Assembly: GCF_000372745.1 (NCBI RefSeq)
Contig: NZ_KB889686.1
Span: 269,914-333,913, forward strand
Direction: 5' to 3'
Source: Embleya scabrispora DSM 41855
Lineage (GTDB): Bacteria; Actinomycetota; Actinomycetes; Streptomycetales; Streptomycetaceae
Length of the DNA stretch: 64,000 nt
Shown piece by piece: positions 1 to 7,023 of this stretch. A program made the position numbers and the translations under genes. The notes beneath the pieces were generated by a model. It had not been told where the DNA came from and did no database searches. It saw nothing but the letters and a program-made list of their open reading frames with translations. Each line of letters begins with the position of its first letter. Position 1 is the first letter of the stretch.

Positions 1-2
1 TC

Positions 3-512
3 CAGGACCGGGGCACGGTGGCGGCGATCAGCGTCAAGCCCGGCATCTCCACCACGGACGCCCGCCTGAAGGGCTTCGAGACCGAGATCAAGAAGCACCC
101 CGGCATCACCTACCTCGGCGTGCAGTACAACGACGACGACCCGGCCAAGGCCGCCTCCATCGTCACCTCGACGATCGCCTCGCACCGCGACCTGGTCGGC
201 GTCTTCGCGGCCAACGTGTTCAGCGGCGAGGGCGCGGCCACCGGCATCGAACAGGCCGGCAAGGCCGGCCAGGTCAAACTGGTCGCCTTCGACGCCACCC
301 CGAAACAGGTCGAGGCCCTGCGCAAGGGCTCCATCCAGGGCCTGATCGCCCAGAAGCCGTTCGACATCGGCTCCCAGGGCGTCGAACAGGCGGTCGCCGC
401 ACTCGACAAGAAGCCGGTCCCCAAGACCATCTCCACCGACCTGGTCGCCGTCACCAAGGAGAACGTGGACCAACCCGAGGTGAGCAAGTACCTCTACAAG
501 GGCGCCTGTTGA
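3..512 (+). CDS. Sugar ABC transporter substrate-binding protein, C-terminal part
   Basis: This is the last 169 codons of a gene that begins before the window; the frame is open from base 3. The fold is that of type 1 periplasmic binding proteins of the ribose/LacI-like group, which bind a sugar outside the membrane and deliver it to an ABC permease. Visible family features are the segment ending VGVFAANVFSGEGAATG, the AFDATPKQVEALRKGSIQG stretch (the usual 'D-x-x-P-x-x-x-x-x-[LI]-[RK]-x-G' region) and IAQKPFDIGSQGVE, which forms part of the ligand cleft in relatives. The protein ends in a free Cys. The permease and ATPase genes must lie upstream, outside the window. The substrate cannot be told from this part. 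Confidence 0.85.
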   Translation, partial: QDRGTVAAISVKPGISTTDARLKGFETEIKKHPGITYLGVQYNDDDPAKAASIVTSTIASHRDLVGVFAANVFSGEGAATGIEQAGKAGQVKLVAFDATPKQVEALRKGSIQGLIAQKPFDIGSQGVEQAVAALDKKPVPKTISTDLVAVTKENVDQPEVSKYLYKGAC

Positions 513-597
513 GCCCAGCCACCGCCCGCCCGGCGCCCGACGGCGCGGGCCGATCCGCTCCGAATCCCCGACGGCCCGCCCACGTCCCGACGCGCGA

Positions 598-622
598 CCG
601 GCCCCGGCCCCCCCGGGGCCGG
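598..622. terminator. GC-rich perfect hairpin
   Basis: Ten-base arms 598-607 and 613-622 (ccggccccgg / ccggggccgg) enclose a five-C loop. No T tract follows, as is usual for actinomycete terminators. It lies 86 bases after the binding-protein stop codon. Confidence 0.55.
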
Positions 623-678
623 CTCGCGACAGACCGGCGGCTCGGTCCCGAGCTCGCGAGTCCGTGGCCGGACGCGCG

Positions 679-708
679 AACGGCCCCGTAGAGAGGTACG
701 GGGCCGTT
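679..708. terminator. Bidirectional terminator hairpin
   Basis: Twelve-base perfect arms 679-690 and 697-708 (aacggccccgta / tacggggccgtt) flank a six-base loop. It sits between convergent genes ending at 512 (plus) and 844 (minus), so it can serve both. Confidence 0.7.
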
Positions 709-843
709 GTCACGCGACTTCACCGTGCGCCCGCGTGCCCGCCTCCGGCGCTGCGCCGGACCCGGCCGGGGTTCGGTGCGCGGGCATGGCATCGGGTGCG
801 TCGCACGGTGCCGGCGGGGGAGTGGTGGTCGCCCGCCGGGTCG

Positions 844-1413
844 CTACTTGATGACCGTGGTCAGCGGTCGCTTGTCCTCGCGCTCGATGATGCACGCGGC
901 CTGGTGGTTGCCGTGGTTCCAGGACTCCATGTCGAGCGGGTACGAGAACGAGAAGGTGATCTTGGGCGAGGCGGGCTGCCGGTCCACGATGGGGCCGATG
1001 TACTGCTCACACAGCTCGCTGACCTTGTCCTCGTAACCCGGCGTTGCCGGCGTGACCGTCGCCGGCAGGTCGAACGCCTTGCCGACCTGGCCACTGTGCG
1101 GCTTGGTGCAGGCGACGTCCGTGGTCTTGGCGCCGTCCTGGTTGATGCATTGGCCGGTCTTGTACGTGAAGGCGTCGATGACGTCGGCCGTGGACGTGCC
1201 GGAGGCGGTGCCGGTGGGCTTCGTGGTGCCGCCCGGCTTGCCGGACGGGCTCGTGGTGGCCTTCCCCGTGGGTGATGCGGTCGAAGGGACGACGGGAGTC
1301 TTGCTGCCCTTGTCGTCCTTGTCGTTGCCGAGACAGCCGGACAGCAGTGCGGTGGCGGCGACGACTCCGGCCACGGCCGGCGCGATCACACGCAGGCGGT
1401 GGGAGGTGGGCAT
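844..1413 (-). CDS. Secreted lipoprotein with septum-formation-like domain
   Basis: A 189-residue lipoprotein. The start at 1413 (MPTSHRL) is chosen because gaaagg stands 11 bases upstream. A signal peptide (residues about 6-26) ends in the lipobox LLSGC, so the mature protein should be lipidated and held on the outer face of the membrane. A Lys/Thr/Ser/Pro-rich linker (about 28-70) leads to a domain of about 100 residues with several cysteines (GQCIN, VACTKPHSG, ELCEQY, AACI). The pattern 'GxC....V.C..PH..' resembles the actinobacterial septum-formation domain family (PF13845-like), whose biochemical role is unknown. It is transcribed in the same direction as the peptide-export operon upstream but is separated from it by 102 bases and a weak hairpin. 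Confidence 0.75.
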   Translation of the reverse strand: MPTSHRLRVIAPAVAGVVAATALLSGCLGNDKDDKGSKTPVVPSTASPTGKATTSPSGKPGGTTKPTGTASGTSTADVIDAFTYKTGQCINQDGAKTTDVACTKPHSGQVGKAFDLPATVTPATPGYEDKVSELCEQYIGPIVDRQPASPKITFSFSYPLDMESWNHGNHQAACIIEREDKRPLTTVIK

Positions 1414-1459
1414 GTGGGACACAACCTTTCGCTTTGGGACGCCCAAGATCCTGTCGCGA

Positions 1460-1482
1460 TCCCTCACCGAAACGTCGAGGGA
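1460..1482 (-). terminator. Weak hairpin after the export operon
   Basis: Arms tccctc (1460-1465) and gaggga (1477-1482) pair across an 11-base loop, about 35 bases after the S26 peptidase stop codon. The stem is only six pairs, so termination is uncertain. Confidence 0.3.
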
Positions 1483-1515
1483 AACGGTGCTTGATTTTTT
1501 GCGAAGCCGAGGGAA

Positions 1516-2142
1516 TCAGGTCCCTCGTCGTTCACCGTCCGGCACACCCGTTTCCGATCCGCTGCAATCCTCGTATGTCGGCGCCGCCCACACCAGCCCC
1601 GCGCGGGAAGTTCGTGGCCCACCGGAAGGTGCGATCCGCCGCACCGCCACCCCGACCACTTGGTCGCGGTGCACGAAGCCGTACGCGCGCGAGTCCCAAC
1701 TCGACGCGGCGTTGTCCCCCAGCACGACCAGGGCGCCCGCGGGCACCGCTTCCCCGGCGGCGTCGCGCAGCACCGGGAATTGCTCCACCGGCACCGGATC
1801 GCCCGCCACCGCCACCGCGCGTTTGACCATCAACCGGCCCTGCGGCGCCGGCGCCAGGTCGATGCGCTCCGGGATCGCGGCGAGTGTCGCCGGATCCGAC
1901 TCCCGCAGACCCGGCGGCAGTCCGGCCACCACCGGCGGATGGGGGACGCGTACGACCACCACCTGACCGGCGCGCACCCGCCCGGTGCGGCGCACCAGCA
2001 AACGATCGCCCGGGAAGAGCGTGGGCTCCATGCTCGGGCCCTCGACCGCGGCCACCAGGTAGCGCCGTTGCACCCACAGCAGCGCCGCGACGCCGATGCC
2101 GGCGCTCGCGAGCACGGCCGGCCCGACCCGTCGAGTGTTCAC
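1516..2142 (-). CDS. S26 family signal peptidase
   Basis: A 208-residue type I signal peptidase-like membrane protease. The GTG start at 2142 has aggagg four bases upstream and overlaps the TGA of the ABC exporter (GTGA). A single membrane segment (about residues 9-24) anchors it with the catalytic domain outside. The catalytic Ser37 lies in GPSMEPTLFPGD and the general-base Lys107 in LMVKRAVAVAGD. The later box LGDNAASSWDSRAYG is also present, so the Ser/Lys dyad is complete. As last gene of the overlapping operon with a thiol-redox pair, an exporter and a cysteine-rich peptide, its likely job is removing the leader of that peptide rather than general secretion. That role is inferred from position only. 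Confidence 0.85.
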   Translation of the reverse strand: MNTRRVGPAVLASAGIGVAALLWVQRRYLVAAVEGPSMEPTLFPGDRLLVRRTGRVRAGQVVVVRVPHPPVVAGLPPGLRESDPATLAAIPERIDLAPAPQGRLMVKRAVAVAGDPVPVEQFPVLRDAAGEAVPAGALVVLGDNAASSWDSRAYGFVHRDQVVGVAVRRIAPSGGPRTSRAGLVWAAPTYEDCSGSETGVPDGERRGT

Positions 2143-3956
2143 TTCGCCTCCTGGTAGCCGGCCGCCTGGAGCCGGAACAGGCTCGCGTAGTGGCCCTCGC
2201 GGTCGAGCAACACCTCGTGCGGGCCCTGTTCGACGATCCGGCCGCCGTCCAGGACCACGATCAGGTCCGCGTCGCGCACCGCGCCGAGCCGGTGCGAGAT
2301 GAGCAGGCTGGTGCGTCCCTCGCGGTGTTCGCGCATCCGGGTGTGCACCTCGTGCTCGGCCTGCGGGTCCAGGCCCGAACCGGGCTCGTCCAGGATCATC
2401 AGCTCGCGCCCGCCGCGGACGAACGCCCGGGCCAGGGCCAGGCGTTGCCACTGGCCGCCGGAGAGCACCACGCCGGTGTCCGGGTCCTCCTTGTCGGCCT
2501 CGCTGAAGAACATCCGGGTGAGCAGCGTGTCGTAGCCGCGCGGCAGTGCGGCGAGCCTGTCGTGGATGCCCGCGCGTTCGGCGGCGGCCTCGATCCGGGC
2601 CCGGTCCGTGAGACTGTCCGCGTCGCCGAGGGCGATGTTCTCCGCGGCGGTCATGTCGTAGTTCATGTGGTCCTGGAACACCGCGCTGATCCGCCCGCGA
2701 AGCTCGGCCGGCGGGATGTCGCGCAGGTCCACGCCGTCCCAGGTGATCCGCCCGCGGGTCGGGTCGTACATCCGGCACAGCAGTTTGACCAGCGTGCTCT
2801 TGCCCGCGCCGTTGAGCCCCACCAGAGCCAGCGCCCGACCGCGCGGAATCCGCAGGTCGACCCCGCCCAGCACCCAGGGGTGGTCGTCGCTGTAGCGAAA
2901 CCACACGTCGTGGAACTCGATGCCCACGCCGGGCCTCGGCGCGGCCGGGGTCTCGGTCGCCGAGGCCAGATCGGGTTCGGCACGGGCGACCGCGACGTAG
3001 TGGGTCAGGCCGAGGAGTTGTCCGTGTGCGGAGGCGATCGAGGAGACGAGTCGGTCCAGGGCCGCCTGGATGCCGCCGACCGCGGCGACGAACATGGTTA
3101 CGTCGCCGACGCTGAGCGTGCCGCGCCGGGCAGCGGCGATGGCCCACCACAGGCCGCCGCCGGCGACCGCGGCGCCGAGCGCGCCCAGTACCGCCTGGGT
3201 GGCGAACTCGCGCAGGTCCATTCGGCGTTCGGCCTCGTTGGCGCGGCGGCGCTCGCGCATCATCCGGGTGCGCAGGAAGGGGCCGACGCCGAAGAGACGG
3301 ATCTCGGTGGCCGCCTCGACATCGGTCAACAACCGGCTGTAGAAGAACTCCCGACGGTGCACCTGCTCGAAGTCCCACTGCATGGCGGCGCGCAGTCGGG
3401 ACAACCGCAGTTCGGCGACCAACACGGGCACGGCGGCGAGCAGGACCAGTGCGGTCATCATCGGGCTGAGGATCAGCAGCGAGGCGACGAAGCCGAACAG
3501 CGTCAAGGCGCCCTGGAGGGTGCCGCCCGCGCCGTCCACCAGGACGCCGAAACTCGACGTGCTGCTCTGGCCCAGGCGCAACCGGTCCAAGAACGCCGGG
3601 TCCTCGAACCGGCGCAGTCCCACCTGGCGTTCGGCCGCGGCGAACAGGCGGTCGGTGCCCACGACGCCGGTGGCCCGGCCGATCTGGGCGCGCAGGTAGC
3701 GGCCGATGCCCGGCAGCATGGTGGCGACCAGTCCGGTGACCGCGAGCGCGATCGCCAGGCCGCCGATCGCGCCGTGCCCGCTGGTGAGTCGGTCGATGAC
3801 CAGCTTGGTCAGCCACGCGATGGTGATCGGCACGCCCGCCGAACCCAGGGTCACCGCCAGCGACCCGACCGCCTGGGCGGGGGCCGCGTGGAAGGTGAGC
3901 GACACCGCCTCGCGGGCGGCGGCGAACAGGTCACGGGCCGAAATCCGTGGGCTCAC
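2139..3956 (-). CDS. ABC exporter, fused permease and ATPase
   Basis: A 605-residue half-size type I exporter. The GTG start at 3956 overlaps the upstream TGA by GTGA. Residues 1-320 form the membrane domain (hydrophobic segments around 30-55, 65-85, 150-185 and 255-275), and residues about 343-600 form the nucleotide-binding domain: Walker A GLNGAGKST (380-388), signature LSGGQ (498-502), Walker B ILDEP (521-525) and a switch His in SHRLG. There is no N-terminal C39 peptidase domain, so it cannot itself cut a double-glycine leader. That fits the separate S26 peptidase encoded next. An insertion near 480-495 (FFSEADKEDPD) precedes the signature. The subfamily is common in peptide natural-product clusters. 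Substrate inferred from context: the cysteine-rich peptide at 5362-5520. Confidence 0.9.
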   Translation of the reverse strand: MSPRISARDLFAAAREAVSLTFHAAPAQAVGSLAVTLGSAGVPITIAWLTKLVIDRLTSGHGAIGGLAIALAVTGLVATMLPGIGRYLRAQIGRATGVVGTDRLFAAAERQVGLRRFEDPAFLDRLRLGQSSTSSFGVLVDGAGGTLQGALTLFGFVASLLILSPMMTALVLLAAVPVLVAELRLSRLRAAMQWDFEQVHRREFFYSRLLTDVEAATEIRLFGVGPFLRTRMMRERRRANEAERRMDLREFATQAVLGALGAAVAGGGLWWAIAAARRGTLSVGDVTMFVAAVGGIQAALDRLVSSIASAHGQLLGLTHYVAVARAEPDLASATETPAAPRPGVGIEFHDVWFRYSDDHPWVLGGVDLRIPRGRALALVGLNGAGKSTLVKLLCRMYDPTRGRITWDGVDLRDIPPAELRGRISAVFQDHMNYDMTAAENIALGDADSLTDRARIEAAAERAGIHDRLAALPRGYDTLLTRMFFSEADKEDPDTGVVLSGGQWQRLALARAFVRGGRELMILDEPGSGLDPQAEHEVHTRMREHREGRTSLLISHRLGAVRDADLIVVLDGGRIVEQGPHEVLLDREGHYASLFRLQAAGYQEAK

Positions 3957-4495
3957 GCGTGCGCTTCGCTGGGCCGATGGGTGGTGGGCAGATCGGTGTC
4001 GGGCAGATCCGTCGTCCTCAGGCCGGCCGCCACCACCCGCCGGTCCGCGCCGAGCAGGTACATCGCCGGCGTCCAGGTATTGCGGAAGGCCGCCTGGACC
4101 ACCCCGTCGTGCTCCTCCACGATCACCCGGGCCACCGGCGTCAACAGCGCGAGCAACTCGGCGTCGTCGCCGGCGATCACCGCCAGCGCGCGCTCTCGGC
4201 CCAGCGCGCGGGCCCGCTCGGCGAAGCGCGGTGCCTGCACGTGGCAGGGCTCGCAACCGGCGGAGAAGAACCCGACCAGCCCGCCGACGTCGAGGTCGCC
4301 CACCTGCTCGCCGGTGATCGTGGTGGCCGTGAACACGCCGGGACGCATGCCGGGCCGCAGCTCCATCGGCGGCCCCGAGGAGTGCGCGGTCTGCGGTTGT
4401 TGTCCGCGCAGCCTGCGCAGTACGCCGAGCAGGAGCACCAGGTTCAACGCGGTCACCAGGCCGATGAGCACGACCGCGACGACAAGTATGGGCAT
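3953..4495 (-). CDS. TlpA/MauD-like membrane-anchored thiol oxidoreductase
   Basis: A 180-residue protein with one N-terminal membrane anchor (about residues 3-25) and a thioredoxin-like domain facing outside. The redox motif is Cys81-Glu-Pro-Cys84 in GFFSAGCEPCHVQAP, and the cis-proline region is the TWTPAMYLL segment. The start ATG overlaps the preceding stop as TGATG, so it is translationally coupled to the MauE-like gene. In methylamine dehydrogenase systems MauD, a protein of this kind, works with MauE to form disulfides in the cysteine-rich small subunit. Here no mauA/mauB is present, and the only cysteine-rich client nearby is the 52-residue peptide, so I infer disulfide formation or shuffling on that peptide. 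Confidence 0.85.
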   Translation of the reverse strand: MPILVVAVVLIGLVTALNLVLLLGVLRRLRGQQPQTAHSSGPPMELRPGMRPGVFTATTITGEQVGDLDVGGLVGFFSAGCEPCHVQAPRFAERARALGRERALAVIAGDDAELLALLTPVARVIVEEHDGVVQAAFRNTWTPAMYLLGADRRVVAAGLRTTDLPDTDLPTTHRPSEAHA

Positions 4496-5019
4496 CAGGC
4501 ATTCCTCGCGAACAGGTCGACGATGTCGTCCAGGGAAATGATCAGGAGCGCGCCGACCAGCCCGACCACCATCGCGACGGCACAGCCGGCGAGCGGGGGC
4601 AGCAGGTCGGCGGAGGAGCCGACGCCGGTCGCCGACAGCCCGGCGATCGAGGCGGCGAGCAGGACGCCGTTGCGCACCAGATGGCGCGGGCCCAACGGCG
4701 CGTCGGAGGCGCCGAAGCAGCGGCAGGAGGAGCGCCGACCCCGGCGCAGCGCCGCACCGATGGCCGCGGTGAACGCGGCGAGCAGGACACCGGCGATTGC
4801 GAAGCCCGGGCCGCGGGTCGGCGGGACCGGGACGAGCACGGGGACCGAGATTTCCCCGGCGACCACCGCGTACCCGATCGGGCGGGTGGATCCGGCCCGC
4901 ATGGGCACCAGGCCCGGTATCGAGTCGACGAAGCCGTCGAAATCGCGGAGCTTGGTGACCGCGGAGGCCGCGAATACGAGGCCGATCAGACAGGCACAGC
5001 CCACATATATGTAGCCCAC
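4495..5019 (-). CDS. MauE/DoxX-like redox-associated membrane protein
   Basis: A 174-residue integral membrane protein. The GTG start at 5019 is supported by a run of G bases 8 to 13 bases upstream. Four hydrophobic segments are visible (about 4-22, 48-66, 74-92 and 143-163). The central SSCRCFG (Cys99, Cys101) matches the CxCFG signature of MauE-type proteins, which pass electrons between a membrane partner and a thioredoxin-fold protein. It is first in the four-gene overlapping unit and overlaps the TlpA/MauD-like gene by one base, so the two should be made in equal amount. Cys8 and Cys10 near the N-terminus may also take part. The direction of electron flow (oxidising or reducing) is not visible. 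Confidence 0.85.
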   Translation of the reverse strand: MGYIYVGCACLIGLVFAASAVTKLRDFDGFVDSIPGLVPMRAGSTRPIGYAVVAGEISVPVLVPVPPTRGPGFAIAGVLLAAFTAAIGAALRRGRRSSCRCFGASDAPLGPRHLVRNGVLLAASIAGLSATGVGSSADLLPPLAGCAVAMVVGLVGALLIISLDDIVDLFARNA

Positions 5020-5048
5020 GGCTATCCCCCCTTTTTGGCGCGCGGAAA

Positions 5049-5078
5049 CGGCGGGCGGCGAAAGTTCGCCGCCCGCCG
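5049..5078 (-). terminator. Long hairpin just before the mauE-like gene
   Basis: Fourteen-base perfect arms 5049-5062 and 5065-5078 surround a two-base turn, ending about 30 bases before the GTG start at 5019. Its place in the leader of the operon suggests an attenuator or transcript-stabilising element rather than an end-of-operon terminator. Confidence 0.55.
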
Positions 5079-5310
5079 TCGAGTCCGGCAGGATCGCCCA
5101 ACACATTTCGAGGTCGCCACTACACGCAAATTCGCCGGATTCGTGGTGACGAAGATACGTGTCGTACTACGCCGAACGCAGTTGTCGATGCGATCCTTCG
5201 CGGCGACCACCTTGTGGGTGGTCCGCCCCGATAACGACGGCGCGATAATAAATCCCGCGGCGGTCAATCCCGCTGCGCGATATTGCATCGCGGAATATCA
5301 CCAACGACCG

Positions 5311-5343
5311 CGATGGGCGGAGGCGGACGAACCCCGCCCATCG
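5311..5343 (-). terminator. Hairpin directly after the peptide gene
   Basis: Ten-base perfect arms cgatgggcgg (5311-5320) and ccgcccatcg (5334-5343) lie 18 bases after the peptide stop codon. Partial termination here would make far more peptide transcript than maturation-gene transcript, as is common in peptide natural-product operons. Confidence 0.55.
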
Positions 5344-5361
5344 ACGGCTCCCGGGCCGAGG

Positions 5362-5520
5362 TCAGCAGTTGCCCACGCGCGTGGTGGTGCAGCCTTCGTC
5401 CTTGCAACACTGGTACAGGAAGAGCACACCGCCACCGCAGAAGTAGGTGTTGCTACAGCCTGCCTCGACCGTGGCCTTTTGGGTCAGACGGTTCAACAGG
5501 CGATCGGCGAGACGCATCAT
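5362..5520 (-). CDS. Small cysteine-rich peptide, candidate exported disulfide peptide
   Basis: A 52-residue open frame, begun by ATG-ATG at 5520/5517 with gagaggag 5 to 8 bases upstream. The N-terminal 21 residues are helical-looking and basic (MMRLADRLLNRL...) with no hydrophobic core, so this is not a Sec signal. The following 31 residues hold six cysteines (22, 28, 38, 39, 44 and 52; segment GCSNTYFCGGG, then QCCKDEGC, ending VGNC). Six cysteines allow three disulfides. The stretch V18-E19-A20 before Gly21 fits the small-residue -3/-1 rule of S26 peptidases. Downstream on the same strand are a MauE-like and a TlpA/MauD-like protein, an ABC exporter and an S26 peptidase. I infer that the peptide is the substrate of all of them: leader removed, core oxidised and exported. 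I recognise no known family; activity (antimicrobial, signal or structural) is unknown. Confidence 0.75.
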   Translation of the reverse strand: MMRLADRLLNRLTQKATVEAGCSNTYFCGGGVLFLYQCCKDEGCTTTRVGNC

Positions 5521-5566
5521 GACGTCTCCTCTCCCGGCCGGGTGGGCCGTTTGGATTGGTAATCGG

Positions 5567-5596
5567 ATTATTGCCAGTCCCGCTTTTTATTCGCAA
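5567..5596 (-). promoter_or_regulatory. Possible promoter of the peptide gene
   Basis: On the minus strand TTGCGA (5596-5591) and AATAAT (5572-5567) are 18 bases apart, in a clearly AT-richer patch about 47 bases before the peptide ATG. The match to the vegetative consensus is moderate. Confidence 0.3.
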
Positions 5597-5773
5597 GACC
5601 CAAATCACCAACCATCGGAGATGATCAAGGAAAGGCCGGCGCGGTCAATTCCCGACGGCGTACGACCGCGAATCGGCTCGATTCGCCGAATCCGGCGGAT
5701 AGGCTCGATATGTCGCTTCCGATCCGTCCGGGCGCCGATACACGTGTGACACACGCGTCGATGCCCGGGAAAT

Positions 5774-5800
5774 GGCCCGCCCGCGCGGATATGGCGGGCC
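5774..5800 (-). terminator. Terminator hairpin of the sortase operon
   Basis: Eight-base perfect arms ggcccgcc (5774-5781) and ggcgggcc (5793-5800) begin at the sortase stop codon. It separates the sortase operon from the peptide gene, which therefore needs its own promoter in 5521-5773. Confidence 0.6.
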
Positions 5801-6549
5801 TACGGGACGAGGTGGGCGAAAACCACGACGTTGCCGGAGTAGTGGCTCTTCCTGCTGTAGGTGCCGCCGCAGGTGAGCAGGCGCAACTCCGGCCGGGGCG
5901 CGTCGCCGAACACGCGCGCGGTGGGGAACTCGTTCCGGGCGAACACCTCGACCCCGTCCACCACGAAGGCCGCGACGCTGCCGTCCTCGCGATCGATCTC
6001 GATCCGGGAGCCGCGCGGCAGCGCGCCCAGCGGATAGAAGACCGCGGGACCGGCGGCGGTGTCCACATGGCCGGCGATCGAGGCCGTGCCCTTCTGGCCG
6101 GGCGTCACGCCGCCCTGGTACCAGCCGGCCAGGTTGCGATCCCCCTGCGAGGGCACGTCGATGCCGCCCGCCTGGTCCAGGCCGACCCGGGCCAGCGGGG
6201 CCGAGATGCCCAGCTCCGGAATCCGGATCCGGGTCGGGATCGAGGCACGCATCGGCGGCGCGTCCGGCGGCGGGGGCGGCCCCTCGGAGGGCGGCGCGGG
6301 TGCGGGTGGCGCTGCGGGATCGGCGGCCTGCGCCGCGGGATCGGCGGGCGTCGCCGGCGGCGCGATCGGCACCGCGGCTGCGGCAGGCGGGCGCGGCGGC
6401 GGTGCGGAGGCGTCGTATCCGGCATACAGAAGACTGGTGCCGCCGATCGCCAGCACGCCGCTGGCCGCCGCCCAGAGCAGGCGGCGGCCACCGGTTCGGT
6501 GCTGCCGATCCGCGGCACTCACGGGTGCCTCGGGTGCGGAACGGGACAT
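5800..6549 (-). CDS. Class F-type sortase
   Basis: A 249-residue membrane-anchored cysteine transpeptidase. A membrane segment (about 24-44) is followed by a long Pro/Ala spacer (about 48-100) and the sortase beta-barrel. Catalytic residues are His161 (IAGHVDT), Cys227 (LRLLTCGGTYS) and Arg233 (YSRKSHYSGN). Sortases of this actinobacterial group act outside the membrane and cleave LPxTG-like signals to attach proteins to the cell wall or to pili. No clear LPxTG protein is encoded in the window. The neighbouring upstream gene (6553-7023), three bases away in the same operon, has a C-terminal membrane segment and basic tail and may be a non-canonical client or accessory protein. Confidence 0.9.
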   Translation of the reverse strand: MSRSAPEAPVSAADRQHRTGGRRLLWAAASGVLAIGGTSLLYAGYDASAPPPRPPAAAAVPIAPPATPADPAAQAADPAAPPAPAPPSEGPPPPPDAPPMRASIPTRIRIPELGISAPLARVGLDQAGGIDVPSQGDRNLAGWYQGGVTPGQKGTASIAGHVDTAAGPAVFYPLGALPRGSRIEIDREDGSVAAFVVDGVEVFARNEFPTARVFGDAPRPELRLLTCGGTYSRKSHYSGNVVVFAHLVP

Positions 6550-6552
6550 CGG

Positions 6553-7023
6553 TCAGGCGAGGTTCGAGGTGCGGCGGCGCAGCGCGACGAAGCCGGTACC
6601 GGCCGCGCCCGCGAGCACCAGACCGCCCACCACGCGCAGAGCCGGGTCGCCGTACTGGATCCCGCCGAACCCGGCCGTGGACGCCATGGTCGGCGCGCCG
6701 CCCATCACGTGCAGGCTGCCGATCAGCTCCTGGCCGTCGCCGCAGACCACCTTGACCTCGTAATCGCCGGTGGGCACGTCCTTGATGGTGGCCTGCCCCT
6801 TGACCTCGTCGCCGCTGCGGTTGAGAGTGACCACGGTCGTGAACGCGTTCGAGGAAGCGGTTGCCGTATTCGCGGTGCAGTGCTTGTCATCCGACAGGAG
6901 CACCGTGTCGCCGGGACGACCGGAATCGGCCTGCATCGGCGTGGCGGCGAACGCCGCGCCTGCCGAACCGCACACGGTGAGACCGACGATGGTGCCGACG
7001 ACTGCGAGACGGGCACAGCGCAT
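6553..7023 (-). CDS. Secreted protein with C-terminal membrane anchor, sortase partner
   Basis: A 156-residue protein starting at 7023 with ggagg six bases upstream. A signal peptide (about 1-27, ending AGAAFAATP) is followed by a domain of about 85 residues with cysteines in DDKHCTAN and VKVVCGDGQ, and a beta-rich look reminiscent of immunoglobulin-like secreted domains of streptomycetes. The C-terminus has a membrane segment (about 130-148) and the basic tail RRRTSNLA, the layout of a cell-surface anchor, but no LPxTG-type motif. It is first in a two-gene operon with the class F-type sortase. This arrangement recurs in streptomycetes; the function is not known. Confidence 0.75.
   Translation of the reverse strand: MRCARLAVVGTIVGLTVCGSAGAAFAATPMQADSGRPGDTVLLSDDKHCTANTATASSNAFTTVVTLNRSGDEVKGQATIKDVPTGDYEVKVVCGDGQELIGSLHVMGGAPTMASTAGFGGIQYGDPALRVVGGLVLAGAAGTGFVALRRRTSNLA

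Larger units (their letters stand above)
513..843. other. Intergenic region with two strong hairpins
   Basis: There is no convincing gene in these 331 bases. They hold two long perfect inverted repeats (annotated separately) between a plus-strand gene end and a minus-strand gene end, so the region is a convergent terminator zone. Confidence 0.7.
5020..5361 (-). other. Non-coding spacer between peptide gene and export operon
   Basis: These 342 bases carry two perfect hairpins (5311-5343 and 5049-5078). An 88-codon open frame on the minus strand (5022-5288) lacks a ribosome site and resembles no family, so I treat it as chance. The spacer is less GC-rich than the flanking genes around 5230-5300. 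Confidence 0.5.

Noticed and set aside
1884-4541. An 885-codon plus-strand open frame opposite the exporter and redox genes
   Set aside because: It is the antisense shadow of well-supported minus-strand genes, with histidine/arginine-rich sequence and no family match.
2142-5019. Methylamine utilisation (mau) operon
   Set aside because: MauE- and MauD-like proteins are present but the dehydrogenase subunits, amicyanin and MauG are not.
5022-5288. An 88-codon minus-strand frame between the peptide gene and the mauE-like gene
   Set aside because: No ribosome site, arginine-rich ending inside the hairpin region, and no family resemblance.
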